DNA from: Marininema halotolerans
Lineage (GTDB): Bacteria; Bacillota; Bacilli; Thermoactinomycetales; DSM-45169
NCBI RefSeq assembly: GCF_900116235.1
Contig: NZ_FPAA01000010.1
Coordinates: 1 to 64,000, forward strand
Length of the DNA: 64,000 nucleotides
Direction: 5' to 3'
The notes below the pieces were generated by a model. That model had not been told where the DNA came from, made no database searches, and was given only the letters and a program-made list of their open reading frames with translations. This document shows positions 43,786 to 52,540 of this stretch, piece after piece. The first letter of the stretch is position 1. The number at the start of each line of letters is the position of its first letter. Made by a program: the position numbers and the translations under genes.

Positions 43786-45225
43786 GTGAGTGTGGTCGCT
43801 TTTTTATTCGGGACCCTGTTGATTATGAATATCCTGCTGGCGGTTGTCGTCGTCTTCTTAGAACGACGCGATGTGAGTTCAACGTGGGCATGGTTATTGG
43901 TTCTTAGCTTAATACCAGTGATCGGGTTTATTCTTTATTTACTCTTCGGGAGGAACTTAAGCCATAAGAAAATATTTACTTGGGATAAGCAAAGCCGTTT
44001 GCGTTTACAACGTGTGGTAACGGCACAAAAAGAAGGGTTAAATGAAAGAGCAAAACGGGACCCCATTCTACAAGAGTATCGTGAATTAATACGGATGCAC
44101 TTAAATCATGATCAGGCGGTTCTTACGTATCAGAATGAACTTCAAATGTTTACGGATGGTAGAACAAAGTTTGATGCCTTGCTTGCTGACCTTGAAAGGG
44201 CAGAGGATCATATCCATCTTTTGTACTATATTGTTCGTAATGATCGATTGGGGCAAGAGATTGGTGAGGTGCTTGCACGCAAAGCCCGCGAGGGAGTGCG
44301 TGTGCGACTTCTCTATGATGATCTTGGATCGCGAGGGTTAAGCAAGCGGTTCATTCGAAAATTGAGAGAAGCTGGAGGAGAAGTGGAGGCTTTTTTTCCA
44401 TCGCGTTTACCATTAATTAATCCGCGCATGAATTATCGAAACCATCGGAAGCTCGTGATCATCGATGGTCAAACAGGTTACATCGGTGGTTTCAACATCG
44501 GGGATGAATACTTAGGATCGAATCCCCGCTTTGGTTATTGGCGGGATACCCATCTTCGAATTGAAGGTGGAGCGGTTCATTCCTTACAAGCAAGGTTTAT
44601 ATTGGATTGGAATCAGGCCTCTCATCGTCACCTTTCTTTTCAAAATTACTATTATCCACAAGCGCGGGAAAATGGTGATGTCAATATACAGATAGTCTCT
44701 AGCGGACCCGATGCGGAGTGGGAACAGATTAAGAATGGCTATATTAAAATGATTCTTTCAGCCAAGCGGTACATTTATATTCAAACACCCTATTTTATTC
44801 CGGATGATAGTTTATTGGATGCGCTTCGCATCGCGGTATTTTCCGGGATCGATGTCCGGGTGATGATTCCTGATAAGCCGGATCACCCTTTTGTTTACTG
44901 GGCGACGTACTCTTATGTGGGAGAGCTATTGAAAATTGGAGGCAGAGTTTATATCTATCGAAACGGTTTTTTGCATGCCAAAACCATCGTTGTGGATGGT
45001 AAAATCGCTTCTGTGGGAACAGCCAATATTGATGTACGTAGTTTTCGTTTGAATTTTGAGGTGAATGCCTTCTTGTACCATGAACAGAGTGCAGGTAACT
45101 TGGCTAATGTTTTTCATCAAGATATGATTCAATCCACTCCTCTGACATGGGAGAAGTATATGCAACGCTCGTTAACCATTCGTTTTAAAGAGTCGATCTC
45201 CCGCTTAGTATCCCCGATCTTATAA
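43786..45225 (+). CDS. cls: Cardiolipin synthase
   Basis: Joins two phosphatidylglycerol molecules to cardiolipin and glycerol at the membrane. 479 residues: two N-terminal helices (~1-58), then two PLD domains with HKD motifs HRKLVIIDGQTGYIGGFNIGD (~222-242) and HAKTIVVDGKIASVGTANID (~396-415). The size and the N-terminal pair of helices fit bacterial ClsA of Bacillota. GTG start after AGGGGAGAG. Ends in its own terminator, so it may be co-transcribed with the GDSL hydrolase. Confidence 0.95.
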   Translation: MSVVAFLFGTLLIMNILLAVVVVFLERRDVSSTWAWLLVLSLIPVIGFILYLLFGRNLSHKKIFTWDKQSRLRLQRVVTAQKEGLNERAKRDPILQEYRELIRMHLNHDQAVLTYQNELQMFTDGRTKFDALLADLERAEDHIHLLYYIVRNDRLGQEIGEVLARKAREGVRVRLLYDDLGSRGLSKRFIRKLREAGGEVEAFFPSRLPLINPRMNYRNHRKLVIIDGQTGYIGGFNIGDEYLGSNPRFGYWRDTHLRIEGGAVHSLQARFILDWNQASHRHLSFQNYYYPQARENGDVNIQIVSSGPDAEWEQIKNGYIKMILSAKRYIYIQTPYFIPDDSLLDALRIAVFSGIDVRVMIPDKPDHPFVYWATYSYVGELLKIGGRVYIYRNGFLHAKTIVVDGKIASVGTANIDVRSFRLNFEVNAFLYHEQSAGNLANVFHQDMIQSTPLTWEKYMQRSLTIRFKESISRLVSPIL

Positions 45226-45237
45226 AGATATCGTACG

Positions 45238-45268
45238 AACCATGCCGCTTTCGGTGTGGTTTTTTTTG
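45238..45268 (+). terminator. Intrinsic terminator after cls
   Basis: 10-bp stem AACCATGCCG/CGGTGTGGTT (two G-U pairs), CTTT loop, T8 tail. Confidence 0.88.
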
Positions 45269-45282
45269 GATGCTTCGGGTTG

Positions 45283-45347
45283 TTGACAATTAGCATGCGA
45301 AGTAATTATAATCTAGTAGTTAGTTCGGCTAAACATTCGCATGCGAA
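45283..45347 (+). promoter_or_regulatory. Promoter with two MarR-type operators
   Basis: TTGACA (45283-45288), 18-base spacer, TATAAT (45307-45312). Operator 1 TTAGCATGCGAA (45290-45301) fills the spacer, and operator 2 TTCGCATGCGAA (45336-45347, a perfect palindrome) lies just after the predicted start point. This layout fits autorepression by the MarR-type protein downstream. The same 12-mer, in reverse orientation, occurs before the exporter at 61669. Confidence 0.75.
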
Positions 45348-45380
45348 ATTGTTGTTGCGATTGGAATAGGAGGAATGACC

Positions 45381-45839
45381 GTGAAGGATGAAACCCTGGA
45401 CGAGTTGATTGTCCTGATGCGAATGACGGCACGAGCGTTCAGACAGCGCTCGTTCCAGGAGTTAAAACAATATAACTTAACGTTCCCTCAAAGCATCATT
45501 TTAAAGACCTTGTCGATGGATGGACCTTATTCTTTAGCTAACCTTAGTGAACAAGCAGGAATGACGACGAGTTCGGTTAGTGGAATTGTCGATCGCTTGG
45601 AAGCAAACGATTGGGTCACACGTCGGCGTGATGAAAATGACCGCCGGGTGGTTTGGATTGAGCTTTCTGATGAAGGTAAGGAACTTGTGCGTCAAGTTCC
45701 GGCTCTGAACTCGGATCACTTTAAACAATTGTTGCGTCGGATGCCTGAGGAAGATGTGACGTTACTTGTAGAGCAGTTGAAGAAGTTTTATCGTTTTATG
45801 GAAGAAGAATTGAACCGGTGTGGAAAGGAGGAAAAATGA
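45381..45839 (+). CDS. MarR-family transcriptional repressor
   Basis: 152 residues with a winged helix: dimer helices at both ends, helix-turn-helix YSLANLSEQAGMTTSSVSGIVDRLEANDWV (~52-81) and wing RRRDENDRRVVWIELSDEGKEL. GTG at 45381 is preferred: AGGAGG is 7 bases upstream, whereas the ATG at 45375 is only 1 base from it. The stop overlaps the start of the first EmrA-like gene (ATGA). It most likely represses this exporter operon from the two 12-base palindromes upstream and is released by a drug or phenolic ligand. Inferred, not shown. Confidence 0.88.
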   Translation: MKDETLDELIVLMRMTARAFRQRSFQELKQYNLTFPQSIILKTLSMDGPYSLANLSEQAGMTTSSVSGIVDRLEANDWVTRRRDENDRRVVWIELSDEGKELVRQVPALNSDHFKQLLRRMPEEDVTLLVEQLKKFYRFMEEELNRCGKEEK

Positions 45840-46600
45840 TGCGGAAAGCGATCCTCCTGTCCTTGAGTTTCCTGATTGTTGTTGGAGCGGCGGCGGCAGG
45901 CGTTGTCACTTGGGTTCATCATGAAAAATACATTTCGACAGACAATGCGAAGGTATCTGCTGATACAGCTACGGTCGTTGTACCCAAATCCGGGTTGGTG
46001 ACGAAATGGTCAGTGGAGGTCGGTGACACGGTTGAAGTCGGCGACAAGCTTGGCTATGAAGCTGCACAAGCCACTGAAGAAGATGCTAAAACGAAAGACC
46101 CAAGGTTGGCTGCTTCAAAGGCGAACCAATCGATGAGGCTTCGTAACCCGAGCCTCATGAAAGCGCAACTCGCATTAAAAGCGAAAACCGCTAAACCAGA
46201 GAAGATTAGCCTTCCTTCGACATTGGATGGCACGGTGATTGGAACAAGTGGACAAAAAGGACTCGTAGTAGCAAAGGGGACACCCCTCGCATTGATTGCT
46301 GATTTAAAACATCCCTATATCGTGGCTTATATTGATGAAGAGGATATAGAGGATGTTGACAAAGGACAGGAAGTCGATGTGACCTTGGATGCGGATAAGG
46401 GTGAAACCTTTACAGGAACAGTGGATGAAATTGGGTATGAAGCAGGTAACAAAATGACCCAACAAGCGATTGATAACAAAGCATCCCAGGGAAACAAAGA
46501 TCGGGAAACACAACGTGTTCCGGTACGAATTGAAGTGGATGAACTGGATAACCAGTTTGCGATTCCTGGGTTAAATGCGACCGTTAAAATTCATAAATAA
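45836..46600 (+). CDS. EmrA/HlyD-like efflux adaptor, first copy
   Basis: About 254 residues. Single N-terminal helix (~5-24), then a lipoyl/barrel-sandwich motif in two halves (KVSADTATVVVPKSGLVTKWSVEVGDTVEVGDKLG, ~41-75, and TLDGTVIGTSGQKGLVVAKGTPLALIAD, ~126-153) and a beta-barrel domain. The alpha-helical hairpin that spans the periplasm in Gram-negative EmrA is reduced to ~45 residues, as expected for a Gram-positive adaptor. The ATG overlaps the marR stop (ATGA); the next ATG has better spacing from AGGAGG. Confidence 0.85.
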   Translation: MMRKAILLSLSFLIVVGAAAAGVVTWVHHEKYISTDNAKVSADTATVVVPKSGLVTKWSVEVGDTVEVGDKLGYEAAQATEEDAKTKDPRLAASKANQSMRLRNPSLMKAQLALKAKTAKPEKISLPSTLDGTVIGTSGQKGLVVAKGTPLALIADLKHPYIVAYIDEEDIEDVDKGQEVDVTLDADKGETFTGTVDEIGYEAGNKMTQQAIDNKASQGNKDRETQRVPVRIEVDELDNQFAIPGLNATVKIHK

Positions 46601-46632
46601 TAGACCCCGATTGGGAAAGGAGCAGTTCTAAC

Positions 46633-47268
46633 ATGAAGACCTCTCGAATTATCCTGCTCAATATCCTGATTCTGGTAATCATTGCAGGTGCAGGATTAGG
46701 TGGATATGCGTATTACAATCACACGGTGAATTATGTATCGACGGATGATGCCAAAGTAAAAGGTGACATTACCCCCGTTGCAGCACACACCGCAGGGAAA
46801 TTGGTTTCTTGGAAAGGCGAAGAAGGTAAGAAGTTTGATGAAGGGGATGTCATTGGAAAAATTAAAGGTGCTTCGGGTACTTCCTCAATTAAAGCGTCTG
46901 TTGATGGGACGATGATTCGTAATCAAGTCAAAGAAGGACAAATGGTTGCTGCTGGACAAAATCTCGGTTCAGTAACTGATATGGATAAACTGTACATTGA
47001 GGCAAACATTGAAGAGACCGACCTTGAAGATGTGAAAAAGGGTGCGAATGTTGATATCGTAATTGACGCAAATGAAAATACGAAGATTGAAGGGGAAGTA
47101 GAAGAGATTGGTTTAGCTACGGCGGCTACTTTCTCCATTATGCCTGATCAAAATGCAAGTGGTGATTATACCAAAACGGTACAACGCGTTCCTGTACGCA
47201 TCTCCATGGATAACATTCCAAGTGAAGCAGTTCCAGGGTTGAACGCAAGTGTTGAAATCGACCGATGA
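46633..47268 (+). CDS. EmrA/HlyD-like efflux adaptor, second copy
   Basis: 211 residues. N-terminal helix (~7-27), NYVSTDDAKVKGDITPV (the YVSTDNA consensus of EmrA), barrel-sandwich halves with no helical hairpin at all, and a C-terminal RVPVRISMD...VPGLNASVEI. It parallels the first copy (RVPVRIEVDE...IPGLNATVKI), so the two arose by duplication. Probably forms a mixed or layered adaptor for the MFS protein next door. Confidence 0.85.
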   Translation: MKTSRIILLNILILVIIAGAGLGGYAYYNHTVNYVSTDDAKVKGDITPVAAHTAGKLVSWKGEEGKKFDEGDVIGKIKGASGTSSIKASVDGTMIRNQVKEGQMVAAGQNLGSVTDMDKLYIEANIEETDLEDVKKGANVDIVIDANENTKIEGEVEEIGLATAATFSIMPDQNASGDYTKTVQRVPVRISMDNIPSEAVPGLNASVEIDR

Positions 47269-47310
47269 TGAAGGGGATGGGAATGATTTTGACGAAAGGA
47301 GGAGACGCAG

Positions 47311-48924
47311 ATGAGTGAAACGGTAGGTTCACGGAAAGGGTTGGGAATGGGCCGCCATGCCCCATTGATTGGGATTAGTATCTTGGGTATGTTTTTGGCA
47401 ATTCTTAACCAAACCGTTCTAAATGTTGTTATTCCTCGGTTGATGACGGATTTTGCTGTTTCAGCTAATACCGCACAATGGTTACTGACGGGCTACATGC
47501 TGGTCAATGGTGTCTTGATTCCAATCTCTGCCTATATGATGGAGACGATTGGAACACGTAAACTTTTTATCATCGCGATGAGCCTCTTTACTATCGGTTC
47601 TCTCCTCTGTGGAGTGGCTGGTTCCTTCTCCGTGATGATGATGGGTCGAATTGTTCAAGCGATGGGGGCAGGCGTAATCGTTCCCCTTGTAACGAACGTG
47701 GTATTGTTTGTATTTCCTCCAGAACTTAGAGGCCGCGGAATGGGGATTCTAGGGGTTGGGATGATTTTTGCTCCAGCGGTAGGCCCAACGCTTGCGGGTT
47801 GGGTACTGGAGAAATACACCTGGCGTTTGATGTTTGATGGCATGATGGTTATGGGGTTGATTACGGTATTTCTAGGGATTCTTTTTATGAAGGATGTGGC
47901 TCCTAAACGTAAAATCCCAATGGATGTACTGGGCGTTGTGCTATCGATCATCGGTTTTGGTGGGATTCTTTATGGATTTAGTGAAGCAGGTCCTGAAGGC
48001 TGGAGCAGTATGGAAGTAATCGTTAGCTTAGTGGTTGGTGGAATCGGTGTTTTCTTCTTTGTGATACGACAACTGAGCATCGAGCAGCCACTGTTAGACT
48101 TTCGGGTATTTAAGTATGATATGTTTACCCTGTCCACAGTGATCAACATGATTATCACCATGGCACTCTATGCGGGGATGTTTTTGCTACCGATTTATCT
48201 TCAAACCTTACGTGGCTTTACTCCCTTTGAGTCGGGACTACTTCTCTTGCCTGGCGCATTGATTGCTGGATTGGTGACGCCGATTTCGGGGATACTTTTT
48301 GATAAGATTGGTCCTCGTCCATTAGCCATTGTTGGTTTGGCATTGACCGCAGCAACGACATTTGAGTTTACTCAGATTACGTTGGAGACCAGTTACTCTT
48401 TCATTGTGATGTTATATACGGTGCGCTCCTTTGCTATGTCCTTGCTGATGATGCCGATTATGACAGCTGGTTTAAATCAGTTGCCGGCAACTTCAAACAG
48501 TCATGGGAATGCGATGAGTAATACCATGCGACAAATTGCTGGCTCGATTGGGACAGCACTCTTGACCACCGTTTATACTACCAATACAAGCAATCACTTT
48601 GCGACCATGACGCAAGGAATGAACACCTATGATACGACCTTTATGCAAACCTTCCAAGGGGCATTGCAAAAATTTGCTTCCTTCTCTGGGTTACCGATTG
48701 ATCAAGCAAAAGAAGTATTCTCCTCATTATTTTTTGGAGATGTAGCGAAACACGCCGCTACCATGGGTATCAATGATGCTTTTTATTGGGCAACTGGCTT
48801 TACTTTACTCGGACTCCTACTCAGCTTATTCTTACGTGATGTGCGCAAGGATAAAAAGAAAGTTTCACCTGAGGAACGCAAGGAATCAACACGGAATGAA
48901 GAACAAGAAGTGGCGGTTTCTTAA
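47311..48924 (+). CDS. DHA2-family (EmrB/QacA) multidrug exporter
   Basis: 537 residues with about 14 hydrophobic helices. Motif: LNQTVLNVVIPRLMTDF in helix 1 (family pattern LDxTIVNVALP), motif A absent its usual acidic form, and motif C-like GVGMIFAPAVGPTLAGWVLEKYTWRLMF. A proton-driven exporter, expected to work with the two adaptors. AAAGGAGG before the ATG. Last gene of the marR-emrA-emrA-emrB operon, which ends in a terminator. Confidence 0.92.
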   Translation: MSETVGSRKGLGMGRHAPLIGISILGMFLAILNQTVLNVVIPRLMTDFAVSANTAQWLLTGYMLVNGVLIPISAYMMETIGTRKLFIIAMSLFTIGSLLCGVAGSFSVMMMGRIVQAMGAGVIVPLVTNVVLFVFPPELRGRGMGILGVGMIFAPAVGPTLAGWVLEKYTWRLMFDGMMVMGLITVFLGILFMKDVAPKRKIPMDVLGVVLSIIGFGGILYGFSEAGPEGWSSMEVIVSLVVGGIGVFFFVIRQLSIEQPLLDFRVFKYDMFTLSTVINMIITMALYAGMFLLPIYLQTLRGFTPFESGLLLLPGALIAGLVTPISGILFDKIGPRPLAIVGLALTAATTFEFTQITLETSYSFIVMLYTVRSFAMSLLMMPIMTAGLNQLPATSNSHGNAMSNTMRQIAGSIGTALLTTVYTTNTSNHFATMTQGMNTYDTTFMQTFQGALQKFASFSGLPIDQAKEVFSSLFFGDVAKHAATMGINDAFYWATGFTLLGLLLSLFLRDVRKDKKKVSPEERKESTRNEEQEVAVS

Positions 48925-48933
48925 CTTCAGTGC

Positions 48934-48971
48934 AAAAAAACCTCGAGCAGCTTGTTGCTCGAGGTTTTTTT
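48934..48971 (+). terminator. Intrinsic terminator of the emr operon
   Basis: CCTCGAGCA/TGCTCGAGG with A-run before and T7 after. Confidence 0.9.
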
Positions 48972-49076
48972 ATGGATGAAGGGAAACAGGAGGGATGAAT
49001 GGATGTGTAAAAGTAAAAAGTAAAGGGGAGTCAATCGTATAGGGGTATTGCCAATACGATGAAGGAGAGAATCGGA

Positions 49077-49997
49077 ATGCATCAACACCACGGACAAGAT
49101 CAACAGGGTGCCTCCTTTACGGAACAACGGGAGGGCAATCGCAAAGGACTTATCATTGCGCTTACCATTACAACCGGAATTATGATTATGGAATTCGTGG
49201 GTGGTTGGATCATCAACAGTTTGGCGTTGTTATCGGATGCTGGACATATGCTGAGTGATGTGGCCTCAATGGTTTTGGGACTTGTAGCAATGGGGTTTGC
49301 CAATCGGCCAACCACTTCACAAAAAACCTATGGTTTATATCGATTTGAAATTTTGGCTGCGATGTTTAATGCAATCACACTATTCATTATCGCAGCTGTA
49401 ATTCTGTGGGAAGCGGTGGATCGTTTCCGCAAGCCGCCTGAGGTAGCGGGTGGAACGATGGTGATTCTGGCAGCGATCGGCTTAGTGGCGAATGTAACCA
49501 GTGCGTGGTTTTTACTACGAAAAGGTGATGTCAAAGAGAATGTAAACCTCAAGGGTGTTTATCTCCATGTGATTGGTGATGCCCTTGGCTCAGCGGGGGC
49601 TTTTGTAGCGGGATTGCTCATGATTTTCTTTTCTTGGTACATAGCAGATCCCATTATTAGTGTGCTTGTATCCTTATTGATCCTAAAAAGTGCGTATGGC
49701 GTATTAAAACAAAGTATTCATATTCTGATGGAGGGTACACCCTCGTCCATCAATGAAGAAAAAGTTCGAGAGACCCTTTTAGGCATCAGTGGTGTGATGG
49801 ATGTACATGATCTTCATATATGGACCATCACATCGGGAATGGATACATTAACCTGTCACTTACAAATCAAAGATGATCATGATGGGCAGCAGGTTTTGCA
49901 AGCCGCCATCCATAAAATCGAAGAGGACTTTGGGATCCATCATACAACGATTCAAGTAGAAAAATCTGACCTGCAGCATCGGGACTTATGGGTGTGA
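49077..49997 (+). CDS. Cation diffusion facilitator (CzcD/ZitB-type)
   Basis: 306 residues, six membrane helices (~22-195) and a C-terminal cytosolic domain. Metal-site motifs HMLSD in helix 2 (LLSDAGHMLSDVASM) and HVIGDALGSAG in helix 5 give the Zn-type HxxxD set. A His-rich N-terminus (HQHHGQD) precedes helix 1. Exports Zn2+ or similar ions in exchange for protons. The ATG at 49077 has AAGGAG 10 bases upstream; an in-frame ATG 18 bases earlier overlaps that site. Confidence 0.92.
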   Translation: MHQHHGQDQQGASFTEQREGNRKGLIIALTITTGIMIMEFVGGWIINSLALLSDAGHMLSDVASMVLGLVAMGFANRPTTSQKTYGLYRFEILAAMFNAITLFIIAAVILWEAVDRFRKPPEVAGGTMVILAAIGLVANVTSAWFLLRKGDVKENVNLKGVYLHVIGDALGSAGAFVAGLLMIFFSWYIADPIISVLVSLLILKSAYGVLKQSIHILMEGTPSSINEEKVRETLLGISGVMDVHDLHIWTITSGMDTLTCHLQIKDDHDGQQVLQAAIHKIEEDFGIHHTTIQVEKSDLQHRDLWV

Positions 49998-50025
49998 CCG
50001 GTGCGATTTCTTCTGTGAGTTTTCA

Positions 50026-50047
50026 CTCCCCCAGTGGGGGTTTTTTT
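50026..50047 (+). terminator. Intrinsic terminator after the CDF gene
   Basis: CCCCC-AGT-GGGGG followed by T7. Confidence 0.8.
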
Positions 50048-50048
50048 A

Positions 50049-50260
50049 ATTTGCTGGGTAGGAATTCGCGAAAAAAGGCATTTTTAGCTTGTCTCATCAA
50101 TAAAACTAGAAACTGTAACCCCTGTACGTCATGGACTGAGCTGTGACGACGAGGGGGAGATCTCCATGATAATCCTGGGTGAGGGGGTTTATGGGGTGAA
50201 AGGAGGGGCGATGCAGCGCAACCCAAGACCTAAAAATGATGAACGGGGGAGATTTGATTT
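50049..50260 (+). promoter_or_regulatory. GC-rich, structured 5' leader of the NlpC/P60 gene
   Basis: The ~210-base leader is unusually G-rich. It has a nested stem CCCCT...CGTCA/TGACG...AGGGG (50118-50155) and many GGGG runs up to the ribosome site. It does not match a riboswitch class I can name (the c-di-AMP class was considered and lacks key boxes). A structural or regulatory RNA is possible. Confidence 0.4.
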
Positions 50261-51112
50261 ATGTCCGTATATCCTGACAAGAAGGTGATGACGACTCTGA
50301 CGGTGGCCGGATCGCTACTGGTGGTAAGTCCTCAAGTAGCAGATGCTTCGGCTAACCCAGAACAAACAGATACAGGTTCCAAAGAGACGGCTTATCAGGT
50401 GAATCAGGCGGTGGCGGTTCAAGAATCACCTTCGAAATGGCGATATCATGTCGCTTCAACGGGGATTCGGGCGCATGTGGATGAGGAAGGGCTTGAGGCG
50501 GGGACGTATTACATTGTGAGAAAAGGGGATACACTTTCTGAAATTGCAACAAGGTATCAAATGCATTTGGAAAAACTGATTCAGATGAATCGACAGATTA
50601 AAAATCCGGCTAGGATTTATATTGGGCAAAAAATCCGTATTCTCAAGGGATCTAAGGGGTCTAAGGAATCTGAAGAAAAGGCCTCTCCTGACAGGAAACC
50701 CTCAACAGAAAAGCCTTCAAGCCCTTATTTGGGAACTGGCAAAGGAGCATCGATCGTTAATGAGGCGATGCGTCATTTAAATGCGTCCTATGTGTATGGT
50801 GCCAGTGGCCCCAATCAATTTGATTGCTCTGGTTTTACAAAATATGTATATGATAAAATTGTAGGAAAACAACTGCCTCGGACTAGCTCAGCGCAAGCAT
50901 CCGTTGGAAAATTTATTTCAAAGGGCAATCTTCGTGCGGGAGATTTGTTGTTTTTCCGAACCGGTGGCGGTGGGATCAGTCATGTAGGGATCTATATGGG
51001 CGGAGGAAAGATGATTCACGCTTCCAATCCACGAGATGATATCAACATTAGTAACTTGGGCGAACGGTATTGGAGTCAGCGGTATGTAACTGCACGTCGA
51101 GTGCTCCGGTAA
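50261..51112 (+). CDS. LysM and NlpC/P60 peptidoglycan endopeptidase
   Basis: 283 residues. N-terminal hydrophobic signal (~10-28, TTLTVAGSLLVVSPQVADA), one LysM (~86-130, YYIVRKGDTLSEIATRYQM...IYIGQKIRIL), Ser/Lys/Glu-rich linker, NlpC/P60 domain (~163-283) with catalytic Cys in FDCSGF (~188), His in SHVGIYMG (~239) and a third polar residue at HAS. Cleaves stem-peptide bonds during wall growth or separation. GGGGGA precedes the ATG. The long structured leader suggests post-transcriptional control. Confidence 0.93.
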   Translation: MSVYPDKKVMTTLTVAGSLLVVSPQVADASANPEQTDTGSKETAYQVNQAVAVQESPSKWRYHVASTGIRAHVDEEGLEAGTYYIVRKGDTLSEIATRYQMHLEKLIQMNRQIKNPARIYIGQKIRILKGSKGSKESEEKASPDRKPSTEKPSSPYLGTGKGASIVNEAMRHLNASYVYGASGPNQFDCSGFTKYVYDKIVGKQLPRTSSAQASVGKFISKGNLRAGDLLFFRTGGGGISHVGIYMGGGKMIHASNPRDDINISNLGERYWSQRYVTARRVLR

Positions 51113-51540
51113 TTGAACATCTCAGTCATTATTCCTATCGCTTGATGGGATTTAACCAAAGGCATTGATGATGCTCCCACCATTCCATCATGATTCAATA
51201 CAAGTGAATGCTGAGGGGCTAAAGAAAAAACACCAACATTAAAGAACCCTTTCTCCCTGAGACTGGATTCTTTCCCCCATCACACCGTTAAAATAAATGA
51301 ATTTTCAAATAATACGTTTAAATCCCAGTTTCGATCTGGGAGTTTAAATAGGAAGCAGTAGAGAGGCAGAATGGTTCTTATCTGGAACCGGTTGATTACC
51401 GGTTTCTTTTTGTTGTGTTTGATTGGTTATCGGTGAAGAGCATATCAGTGGAATGTTGAAGGGAACAATGATGGTGAAGTCAGTGAAGCGATAGTGAAAC
51501 AAAACTGGGATGAATTCGAGTGTTAATGGAGGAATCAATC
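51113..51540. other. Intergenic region with two hairpins
   Basis: No gene is seen. A 12-bp stem TTTAAATCCCAG/CTGGGA(G)TTTAAA (51317-51347, one bulge) is followed by GGAACCGG/CCGGTTTC with T5 (51384-51411), a probable terminator. The pair may end the NlpC/P60 transcript or form an attenuator of the next gene. Confidence 0.55.
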
Positions 51541-52011
51541 GTGATCTTTATATGGTGGACAATTGTGTGGTGGATCATTGGTGGCTTATATATTGATTGG
51601 AACCAGTGGCGAGTCGGCTATGCGACAGCGATTGCGGGAAGCCTTGGCTCCTTTCTATTAGATGCAGCCTTTGTCAGTGGGGGATTCTGGAGTTATGATG
51701 ATGGTTTGTTAAAAGGATTATGGCCCAATATCCTCCTCAATATCAGTTTATACCCTGTTGGCGCATGGATTTTTGTACAGCGATTACCTAAGACAATCCG
51801 TGCTTGGTTTGGTTGGGTGCTTACCGGAACCGTTATTCTTTTATCGGTAGAATATAACTTGTATTCATTAGGTCACATGACGTACCACCACGGTTGGAAT
51901 ATTGGGTGGTCAGCCATCGCGAATGTGATCTTGTTAACGTTGTTATGGGTTCATTTTATTATGGTGGAACGTAACGTTGGAAGTTTAGAGTCTAGTCATC
52001 CTGGGGGATAA
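51541..52011 (+). CDS. Small integral membrane protein, CBO0543-like
   Basis: 156 residues, four to five hydrophobic helices rich in Trp (FIWWTIVWWIIGG at the N-terminus). The arrangement and length recall the CBO0543 family of sporeformers, of unknown function. The GTG at 51541 is preferred because GGAGGA lies 7 bases upstream. No operon partner is evident. Confidence 0.6.
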   Translation: MIFIWWTIVWWIIGGLYIDWNQWRVGYATAIAGSLGSFLLDAAFVSGGFWSYDDGLLKGLWPNILLNISLYPVGAWIFVQRLPKTIRAWFGWVLTGTVILLSVEYNLYSLGHMTYHHGWNIGWSAIANVILLTLLWVHFIMVERNVGSLESSHPGG

Positions 52012-52162
52012 GTCTTTAACCTTTGTTGCACCTGCATCCATGCAAGAATAAAATCTTGTCCCATTCGAATACATTCGGGTGATCATGGTGGTAATATAAA
52101 ACCGTGCGAGCAGGGAGGTCTGTATTGTGATAGCATCTTGAGATGGAGGAGGTGGAGCGAAG

Positions 52163-52540
52163 GTGAGGACATGGTTAATACCAGTACAAGTCACGGGACT
52201 GTGGGGAATTTATAAGAGTGGGTGTTGGATAAAGGACCTTTTACAAATTCCTATTCCAGGGAGTTTAATTGGCATGATCCTTTTGCTCTGCCTCTTATTG
52301 ACGGGTATTATTCCTGAACGTTGGTTTGCCATTGGCTCGGAGTGGTTGCTTCGGTGGTTACCCCTTTTTTTCCTGCCGTCGATCGCAGGGGTTCTCGGGG
52401 TTCTCCCTTTTTTAAAGGAGCAGGGGTGGACGTTAGCAGGTGTCGTTTTGGTTAATACACTCTTCGTCATGATGATATCTTCCCTGATGAGCCAACGGCT
52501 CCTTCGGCGACGATATAGTCAAGAGGGGGAGATGGATTGA
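52163..52540 (+). CDS. lrgA: CidA/LrgA holin-like protein
   Basis: 125 residues, four membrane helices. PIPGSLIGMILLLCLLL (~29-45) carries the family signature IPGSxxGM. The pair with LrgB modulates murein hydrolase activity and, in Bacillus, pyruvate transport. The GTG start has GGAGGTGG upstream. The stop overlaps the lrgB start. Whether it is the CidA or LrgA form cannot be decided. Confidence 0.85.
   Translation: MRTWLIPVQVTGLWGIYKSGCWIKDLLQIPIPGSLIGMILLLCLLLTGIIPERWFAIGSEWLLRWLPLFFLPSIAGVLGVLPFLKEQGWTLAGVVLVNTLFVMMISSLMSQRLLRRRYSQEGEMD

Noticed and set aside
50100..50250. c-di-AMP (ydaO-type) riboswitch before the NlpC/P60 gene
   Set aside because: GGGGTGAA and G-runs recall this class, but the GCCGAATCC and GACAGCTAAC boxes are absent, so the class cannot be assigned by eye.
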